10,275 nucleotides of DNA. Origin: an uncultured Carnobacterium sp. (lineage in GTDB: Bacteria; Bacillota; Bacilli; Lactobacillales; Aerococcaceae). The translations under genes and the position numbers were made by a program. This document shows positions 1 through 4,685 of this stretch, piece by piece. The notes beneath the pieces are model-generated. The model was not told the origin of the DNA. It saw only the letters and a list, made by a program, of their open reading frames with translations, and ran no database searches. Where the stretch lies: assembly GCA_905371865.1 (NCBI GenBank), contig CAJPNA010000038.1:1-10275 (forward strand), in the 5' to 3' direction. How positions within the stretch are numbered: position 1 is the stretch's first letter; the number at the start of each line of letters is the position of its first letter.

Positions 1-54
1 TTGGTTCGTCTTCTTTGTTCAGTTTTCAAAGGTCAATCGTTGTTTTGCAACAAC
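1..54 (-). other. rRNA operon 5' leader with boxA-like element (partial)
   Basis: Read on the minus strand, the transcript predicted to start near base 54 begins with a hairpin (GTTGTT, loop GCAA, AACAAC; bases 39-54). It continues into CCTTTGAAAACTGAACAAAG (about 14-33) and AAGACGAACCAA at the window edge. The CTTTGAAAACTGAACAAA string is the boxA-type antitermination motif typical of leaders and spacers of rRNA operons in Bacilli, and the GAAGACGAACCAA tail is familiar from streptococcal and related rRNA leaders. The 16S rRNA gene itself is not in the window, so its presence to the left is inferred. Confidence 0.7.
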
Positions 55-60
55 TTCTAT

Positions 61-89
61 ATCCTATCATAGGACATTTTTACTGTCAA
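61..89 (-). promoter_or_regulatory. rRNA-type promoter (P2-like)
   Basis: The minus strand has a perfect -35 TTGACA (84-89), a 17-bp spacer and a -10 TAGGAT (61-66). The predicted start falls on a G near base 54. Upstream (about 90-128) lies an A/T-rich tract that could act as an UP element. A consensus -35, GTP-type start and boxA leader together resemble rRNA promoters of Firmicutes. The promoter call is direct from sequence; its assignment to rRNA is inferred from the leader. Confidence 0.75.
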
Positions 90-134
90 CAGTTTTTGTT
101 CAACTTTTTCAAAGTTTTTTGAAACTGTTTTATA

Positions 135-148
135 AGCGAACGTTCGCT
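135..148. repeat. 14-bp perfect palindrome (possible operator)
   Basis: AGCGAACGTTCGCT is a perfect palindrome, GC-rich against an AT-rich background. It is flanked by a further, offset inverted pair ACTGTT (124-129) and AACAGT (150-155). It sits about 45 bp upstream of the -35 of the rRNA-type promoter. It has no T-tract, so it is not a terminator. It could be a protein-binding site; no binding factor is identifiable. Confidence 0.5.
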
Positions 149-161
149 CAACAGTGATATT

Positions 162-195
162 AATTTATCATATTCAGTTTTGGTTTGCAACTGAA
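162..195 (-). promoter_or_regulatory. possible second upstream promoter
   Basis: Two overlapping weak minus-strand promoter matches occur: TTCAGT (190-195), 17 bp, TATGAT (167-172); and TTGCAA (185-190), 17 bp, TAAATT (162-167). Tandem promoters are common ahead of rRNA operons, so either could be a P1. In AT-rich DNA such matches arise easily, so confidence is low. Confidence 0.3.
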
Positions 196-210
196 AAGAT
201 TTACTTTTTA

Positions 211-249
211 TAAAAAAATAATACAGTTCACAAAAAATGCAAACTGTAT
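211..249 (-). terminator. intrinsic terminator of the phosphohexomutase gene
   Basis: On the minus strand the hairpin ATACAGTTTGCA / TGTGAACTGTAT (221-249; two G·T wobbles, 5-nt T loop) is followed by TATTTTTTTA (211-220). It lies 14 bp after the stop codon of the phosphohexomutase and separates it from the rRNA-type promoter. A short T run on the other side (251-255) might give weak activity on the plus strand. Confidence 0.8.
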
Positions 250-263
250 CTTTTTAACCACTA

Positions 264-1775
264 TTAAAACAATGCTTCTAGTCTATTCTGATTAAGTTCA
301 GGATATCGGTTCAGTATTTCCTTTATCGTTTTAAGAATCTTAGTTTGATATCCCTCTATATCGTTTTCTATTTGTAATACTAAAAGTGGCTCATGTAAAC
401 TCATCCGTAAAAGAAGCCATCCATCTCCATATTCCCCTTTAAAGTCAATTCGAACTCCTTCTTCATTTTCAGGATTTACTACCCAGTCTTTCGGAATCCA
501 ATTAGGGAAATCTTTGATTACTTCTAACCCTTTAGCTTTGAAATCTTCAGTTTCAATCTTAAATCGAACTTCTACAACCTCTTTTGGTTGCACTAGCTTT
601 TTAATTAATGAATCTAAGGTATCCCCTTGAGCAACCAATCTAGGAAGCAACATTAGTATTTTTGCAACCACATATGCTCCATCATCTAAGAAGTAATTCT
701 CTTTGAATGCTGCATGACCACTAGTTTCAATCGCCAGCTGACAATCGATTCCCTGATTATTTAATTCTATTGCTTTGTTTATAACATTACGATACCCAGA
801 AATATATCGATATTGACGCCCACCTAAATTCATAATGAAGTTTTTCAAGTGTTCAGTTGTAGGAGAATTCGTTACTATTGTTGTTCCAGGATGCTCGCTT
901 ATCGCAATCACACTTAAAACAGCAATTAAATTATTTCTATTAAGAAGTTCTCCACTTCCTGTTACCACTGCAGCCCTATCCACATCTGTATCAAAAATCA
1001 CTCCATAATCAGCATTGACTGCTAGAACTTGATTCTTAATACTCTCCATTGCTTCTTTATTATCTGGGTTTGGAATATGATTTGGGAATGTTCCATCAGG
1101 ATTTAAGAATTGTGAACCTTCAGTTTCAGCACCTAGTTCTTCTAGCACACTTTTAACAAAGAAACCTCCTGCTCCATTCCCAGCATCGACTATGATATGT
1201 AATCCTTCAAGCGGTTTTTCTTTTTCGCTCTGACTCCCCTTACGAATCAACTCCACTAAATGATGGCTGTAACGTTCAAAAATACTTTTCACTTCTATAG
1301 AAGAAACTGGTCCTTGTGATAGTTCTTCCTTTTCATCCACCAGTCCAATAATGTCACGAATATCACTAGACTCTAATCCGCCCTCACGCGTGAAAAATTT
1401 CAGTCCGTTATAATAATATGGTAAATGACTCGCAGTAAACATTACTGTCGCATCGCAGTTAAATTCTTCAAATTGAGTCGCCATAAACATACTTGGAGTC
1501 GTTGCCATTTCAAAATCGATCACGTGAACCCCAAAAGCCGATAATACTTTAATAAATTCTTTTGTCAAATCCGGTCCACTAATACGACTATCACGACCGA
1601 TTCCAACAATTAATTCCGAAATGTTTTTAGACGGATACCGTTTCTGTAACCATTTCACGAATGCGCTCGCAATTAAACGACTCTCTTCTACTGTCAACGT
1701 TGCATCCAACTCTTCTGTCGAAATAGCAATACCGCGAATATCTGAACTCAGTTGTAACTCTTTGATTTTTGACAT
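264..1775 (-). CDS. phosphohexomutase family protein (phosphomannomutase/phosphoglucomutase-like, atypical clade)
   Basis: A 503-aa alpha-D-phosphohexomutase, a cytoplasmic enzyme family that interconverts hexose 1- and 6-phosphates through a phosphoserine. All four active-site loops are visible: the phosphoserine loop TASHLPYYYNGLK (114-126, Ser116), the Mg2+ loop DTDVDR (262-267), the sugar loop ETSGHAAFKEN (350-360), and the phosphate-binding loop RMSLHEP (457-463). Three differ from the usual TASHNP, DGDxDR and SGTEP/SNTxP. The same variants (TASHLP, DTDVDR, ETSGH, SLH-D/E-P) are ones I recall from a little-studied clade that includes plant plastid homologues annotated as phosphoglucosamine mutase family. 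The substrate (mannose-, glucose- or glucosamine-phosphate) cannot be assigned. The ATG start has AGGAGGG about 6 bases upstream (1781-1788). It has its own candidate promoter and terminator, so it is probably monocistronic. Confidence 0.88.
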   Translation of the reverse strand: MSKIKELQLSSDIRGIAISTEELDATLTVEESRLIASAFVKWLQKRYPSKNISELIVGIGRDSRISGPDLTKEFIKVLSAFGVHVIDFEMATTPSMFMATQFEEFNCDATVMFTASHLPYYYNGLKFFTREGGLESSDIRDIIGLVDEKEELSQGPVSSIEVKSIFERYSHHLVELIRKGSQSEKEKPLEGLHIIVDAGNGAGGFFVKSVLEELGAETEGSQFLNPDGTFPNHIPNPDNKEAMESIKNQVLAVNADYGVIFDTDVDRAAVVTGSGELLNRNNLIAVLSVIAISEHPGTTIVTNSPTTEHLKNFIMNLGGRQYRYISGYRNVINKAIELNNQGIDCQLAIETSGHAAFKENYFLDDGAYVVAKILMLLPRLVAQGDTLDSLIKKLVQPKEVVEVRFKIETEDFKAKGLEVIKDFPNWIPKDWVVNPENEEGVRIDFKGEYGDGWLLLRMSLHEPLLVLQIENDIEGYQTKILKTIKEILNRYPELNQNRLEALF

Positions 1776-1801
1776 GGGAATCCCTCCTTAGCTCTAGTCC
1801 T

Positions 1802-1810
1802 ATTTTACCA
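1802..1810 (-). promoter_or_regulatory. extended -10 promoter for the phosphohexomutase gene
   Basis: The minus strand reads TGGTAAAAT, an extended -10 (TGn plus TAAAAT), 26 bp before the ATG; no good -35 lies 16-18 bp upstream. It falls downstream of the ntdP terminator, where a separate promoter is required. Confidence 0.45.
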
Positions 1811-1860
1811 AAAGCGCTAATGTATTAATAGAAGATTCCCAAAAATTTATCCTAGATAAC

Positions 1861-1893
1861 AAAAAAAGCAAGCAGCCTTTGCTACTTGCTTTT
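1861..1893 (-). terminator. intrinsic terminator after ntdP
   Basis: On the minus strand AGCAAG-T-AGC, loop AAAG, GCT-G-CTTGCT forms a stem of about 10 pairs with one T·G wobble (1867-1890), flanked by A/T pairs and followed by a seven-T run. It begins about 17 bp after the ntdP stop. The A tract on the other side makes it potentially bidirectional. Confidence 0.85.
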
Positions 1894-1910
1894 AACTCAG
1901 CTATCATGAG

Positions 1911-2450
1911 TTATGATTTACGATAGGTTAATTGAATATATCTTTCATACCATAAATCGACATATTCTGGCGAGAACGGGCCTTTTTTATTATTAATCCA
2001 ATCCACAAGTATTTCTACATTTGCCTTTAGGATTTGATCAATTTCTTTCGAATAATGCATTTGACGGCGATGTAATTCATACTCATCGACATCAAGCAAT
2101 CGTTTTTCACCATCTGGAAAAATCTTAATATCTAGATCATAATCAATATATTTTAACGCCTCAGCATCCAATACATAAGGCGATGCAAGATTACAATAAT
2201 AAGATATTCCCTTTTGACGAATCATCGTCACAATATTAAACCAATAATGTTTATGGTAATAAAGTAACGCTGGCTCCCTCGTCAACCATCTTCTTCCGTC
2301 GGACTCAGTCACAAGAGTATGATCGTTACAAGCGATAATTGCTTGGTCGCTTGTCTTCAAAATCATGCTGTCGCGCCAAGTGCGATGAAGACTACCATCA
2401 TGTTTATAACTCTTGACAGTGATGAATTCTCCTTCTCTGGGATTGTGCAC
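1911..2450 (-). CDS. ntdP: nucleoside tri-/diphosphate phosphatase (DUF402, Ntdp/YgaC family)
   Basis: DUF402-family phosphatase (B. subtilis YgaC, S. aureus Ntdp), reported to hydrolyse nucleoside tri- and diphosphates with a divalent metal. Counting from the GTG start (179 aa), family blocks are SYKHDG (14-19), DHTLVTESDGRRW (43-55), TREPA (57-61), YYCNLASP (84-91), the acidic metal-binding stretch DYDLDIKIFPDG (103-114), DVDEYELHR (120-128) and a C-terminal KGPFSPEYVDLWYERY block. The frame stays open to an ATG at 2534, but that codon has no ribosome binding site and lies between the -35 and -10 of the promoter described here. The GTG at 2450 puts M-x-x-P-R-E-G exactly where YgaC-type proteins begin and gives the usual length (about 176 aa). 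A weak GGA lies 7 bases upstream. The adjacent GTG at 2453 is the alternative. The gene is monocistronic. Confidence 0.88.
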   Translation of the reverse strand: MHNPREGEFITVKSYKHDGSLHRTWRDSMILKTSDQAIIACNDHTLVTESDGRRWLTREPALLYYHKHYWFNIVTMIRQKGISYYCNLASPYVLDAEALKYIDYDLDIKIFPDGEKRLLDVDEYELHRRQMHYSKEIDQILKANVEILVDWINNKKGPFSPEYVDLWYERYIQLTYRKS

Positions 2451-2513
2451 CACTATATCCAACTTTCTGTATCTATTTAAGAGATAACTCTTAGTGTTTT
2501 TCAAATCACTAGT

Positions 2514-2542
2514 AGTATAGCATATTTCTAGCATTCTGTGAA
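2514..2542 (-). promoter_or_regulatory. strong sigma-A-type promoter of ntdP
   Basis: On the minus strand TTCACA (2537-2542), a 17-bp spacer, and TATACT (2514-2519) preceded by TGC, giving an extended -10. The predicted start is near 2507, leaving a leader of about 57 nt before the GTG start. The ATG of the longest open frame (2532-2534) is inside the spacer. A weaker alternative, TTGAAA-18-TTAAAT, occurs downstream. Confidence 0.7.
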
Positions 2543-2580
2543 CAAAAAACAGTACAGTAACGCGATTTTAGCTCATTCAT

Positions 2581-3753
2581 TTATAAAAGCTCTTGTCCGA
2601 CTAAAATTTCGCACATTTTCCCTTGAACTCTTGACTGAGGCAGAAGTTTCATCTCTTCTTTAGTAACCCACTTTAGAGTTCTAGATGAATTATTCTTCAC
2701 CTTACCTGTTACGTTCGCATATTGTAATTCAATATCCCATCGTTGGTGACTGAAAATATGCTTGACCGATTTAGGAAGAAGTCGAATCGGTGTTAATTTC
2801 ATTCTGTAAAGACTTTCAAATTGCACTTCTAATGGTATATTCTGATTGATTTCATAATTTGAAGATTCTTCTAGCACGCCCTCAAATAGGTCAATCGATT
2901 CTCCAATTGTGCTGAAATCACGAATCAACGGAAAATGCCAAAAGCCACTGAGCAAATCCGCTTGTGTATTTTTTTCAACTAAAAATCTCCCTTGCTCATC
3001 CTGAACCACGAAGGCTCTCCACTTCATTGGCGTGGGTTTCTTCTTCGGTTTCTTAATCGGATAAATATGCATCGTTCCATTTTGATACGCTGCACTAAAT
3101 TCCTTCACCGGACTTTCTTCTGGACGAGGATTCACCGGAGACTCGATATCGGAACCTAAATCCATCAGAGCCTGATTAAAATCTCCCGGTCTTTCAGGAT
3201 CAATGAGAATTTCGGCAATTTCTTGGAAAGCCCATCGATTGCTTGGGTTTCCAATATCTAAATTCACTTCAAATAGTCTACTAATGACTCGCATCAAATT
3301 CCCATCAACTGCTGGTTCTGGCAAGCCGAATGCAATACTTGCAATCGCTCCAGCAGTATAAGGGCCTATCCCTTTTAACGATAGAATTCCGTCATAAGTA
3401 TTTGGAAATTCTCCACCAAACTCTTCCATCACTTGAATGGCTGCCTTCTGCATATTACGTACTCGTGAATAATATCCAAGTCCTTCCCAGCATTTTAATA
3501 AAGTCTCTTCAGGAGCTTCAGCCAAATCTTTTATAGTTGGAAAAGTCGCTAGAAAACGCTCGTAATATGGAATTACTGTATCCACTCTTGTTTGTTGAAG
3601 CATGATTTCGCTCACCCAAATGAAATATGGATTTTGCGTTCTTCTCCACGGTAAATCGCGCTTTTCTTTATCATACCAATTTAGTAGTGCCTTTCTAAAA
3701 CGCTTGATTTTCTTCTCGTCCCACATCTTTACGCCAATTCCGGCTAAATCCAT
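2581..3753 (-). CDS. mutY: adenine DNA glycosylase MutY lacking the [4Fe-4S] cluster ligands
   Basis: MutY removes adenine mispaired with 8-oxoguanine. The 390-aa protein has the HhH-GPD glycosylase domain: catalytic Glu49 in SEIMLQQT (48-55), the helix-hairpin-helix LKGIGPYTAGA (126-136), and catalytic Asp150 in VDGNLMRV (149-156). A C-terminal NUDIX-like 8-oxoG recognition domain spans about 244-385, with LLSGFWHFP (267-275) and the FSH loop (334-336). Where bacterial MutY normally has C-x6-C-x2-C-x5-C, this protein has Glu204, Pro211, Ser214 and Ser220; the flanking residues (SPVNP, SPVKEF) still align, so the loop is intact but all four cysteines are gone. I checked this against the codons. 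Cluster-less MutY proteins are known in some Lactobacillales and in Entamoeba, and catalytic residues are present, so activity is likely. The ATG overlaps the end of recX by 10 bases, with GGAG 8 bases upstream inside recX, suggesting coupled translation; ATG at 3726 (Met10) is an alternative start. No clear terminator follows. Confidence 0.95.
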   Translation of the reverse strand: MDLAGIGVKMWDEKKIKRFRKALLNWYDKEKRDLPWRRTQNPYFIWVSEIMLQQTRVDTVIPYYERFLATFPTIKDLAEAPEETLLKCWEGLGYYSRVRNMQKAAIQVMEEFGGEFPNTYDGILSLKGIGPYTAGAIASIAFGLPEPAVDGNLMRVISRLFEVNLDIGNPSNRWAFQEIAEILIDPERPGDFNQALMDLGSDIESPVNPRPEESPVKEFSAAYQNGTMHIYPIKKPKKKPTPMKWRAFVVQDEQGRFLVEKNTQADLLSGFWHFPLIRDFSTIGESIDLFEGVLEESSNYEINQNIPLEVQFESLYRMKLTPIRLLPKSVKHIFSHQRWDIELQYANVTGKVKNNSSRTLKWVTKEEMKLLPQSRVQGKMCEILVGQELL

Positions 3754-4559
3754 TCTTCTTTCTCCATTTCAAATTGCGCGATAGCTTGTTCAATCACACT
3801 GGAAGTAAATCCTTTTTGATACAACTTCCCTTTGATTTGATACCATAGCGCTGATTCATTATCTTCATATTTTTTGGTGATACGTCGGTAAATAGTTGCA
3901 ATCTCCTTTATTGCCAATTCTTCTTCCATCTCGTTTTGAGCTTCAAACGATAGGAAAGGAACTACTTCTTCGGCAATTTCTTTCGAATATCCTTTTTGCA
4001 TCACGAATACTTTTACCTTTTGCTTTGCTACTTTAGTAGTAACTCTTTTTTGTCCTTTTAAATACGACTGAGCGATTTGAATCGCATTTTCGAGCTGCTC
4101 TTTTAGAGAATAGCCTTCAAGAACGGTTTGAATGACTTTGTCACTAATCCCCTTCTTCTGTAAATCAAAAATGACAGACTTCGGCCCTTTGAATGTAACA
4201 AACTTTGCCTGATTCAAATAGCTTTCAGCATAAAACGTATCATTGATAAAATTTTGTTCATGTAACTTTCCAAGAACTTCATTAATAATATCGTCATCGA
4301 ATTCCAATTTTTCTAATTTTTCATAGACTTCCTTCGTCGAACGAAGCTTGAAGTTTAAAAAGTGTAATGCTTTTTGATAGGCTTGCTGAATACAATCATC
4401 ATGCTGAATTTCTTCAATTTGTTCTTTTGTCAGTTCGGTCCCTTTAAATAAGGCATACTTTACAACTGTTGCCTCATCTACACCAAAGGCAAAAGCATCA
4501 TTCAAATAAATATTGTAACGCCCTTTTTTCTTCTGCGCCTCAATTTTTGTAATGACCAT
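3744..4559 (-). CDS. recX: regulatory protein RecX
   Basis: RecX binds RecA filaments and modulates recombination and SOS activity. From the ATG at 4559 the protein is 271 aa, the usual length for Firmicutes. The N-terminal block (ITKIEAQKKKGRYNIYLND, then VVKYALFKG) and repeated three-helix modules follow, with the hallmark RSTKEVYEKL ... LHEQNFINDTFYAESYL at about 73-117. The C-terminal helices (WYQIKGKLYQKGF) are also typical. The frame extends five codons to a TTG (4572-4574), but that TTG overlaps the likely ribosome binding site (GGAG 9 bases before the ATG) and homologues start near M-x-I-T-K-I-E, so the ATG is preferred. It is first gene of a recX-mutY pair, joining recombination control with base excision repair. 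The pairing looks like transcriptional convenience; no functional link is shown. Confidence 0.93.
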   Translation of the reverse strand: MVITKIEAQKKKGRYNIYLNDAFAFGVDEATVVKYALFKGTELTKEQIEEIQHDDCIQQAYQKALHFLNFKLRSTKEVYEKLEKLEFDDDIINEVLGKLHEQNFINDTFYAESYLNQAKFVTFKGPKSVIFDLQKKGISDKVIQTVLEGYSLKEQLENAIQIAQSYLKGQKRVTTKVAKQKVKVFVMQKGYSKEIAEEVVPFLSFEAQNEMEEELAIKEIATIYRRITKKYEDNESALWYQIKGKLYQKGFTSSVIEQAIAQFEMEKEEWI

Positions 4560-4586
4560 ATCCCCACACTCCAATCTACTTAAAAT

Positions 4587-4595
4587 ATTTTAGCA
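4587..4595 (-). promoter_or_regulatory. extended -10 promoter for recX-mutY
   Basis: The minus strand carries TGCTAAAAT, an extended -10, 28 bp before the recX ATG. The -35 region is poor (TTTTAT at 17 bp). It lies just downstream of the strong terminator at 4646-4674, so recX needs a promoter in this short interval and this is the best candidate. Confidence 0.5.
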
Positions 4596-4645
4596 AAATA
4601 CACAGATGAATAAAAGTTTAACTCTCTAATCTACTTTCATATACG

Positions 4646-4674
4646 AAAAAGGCTCACTAGTAGTGAGCCTTTTT
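4646..4674 (-). terminator. strong bidirectional-type terminator after the P-type ATPase gene
   Basis: A perfect stem GGCTCACT / AGTGAGCC with a 3-nt AGT loop (4651-4669) is extended by five A/T pairs, so a T run follows it on either strand. It starts about 12 bp after the ATPase stop and separates that transcript from recX. Confidence 0.92.
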
Positions 4675-4685
4675 GAGTCAATTAA

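Noticed and set aside
135..148. LexA (SOS) box
   Set aside because: The Gram-positive LexA box needs GAAC and GTTC separated by four bases; here they abut directly.
2543..2580. Terminator after mutY
   Set aside because: A T run (TTTTTT on the minus strand) is present but no convincing stem precedes it.
3330..3536. 68-codon plus-strand frame inside mutY
   Set aside because: Antisense to the catalytic domain of mutY, with no ribosome binding site or recognisable protein features.
4560..4574. TTG start giving five more residues for RecX
   Set aside because: The TTG overlaps the likely GGAG ribosome binding site, and RecX homologues begin close to the ATG at 4559.
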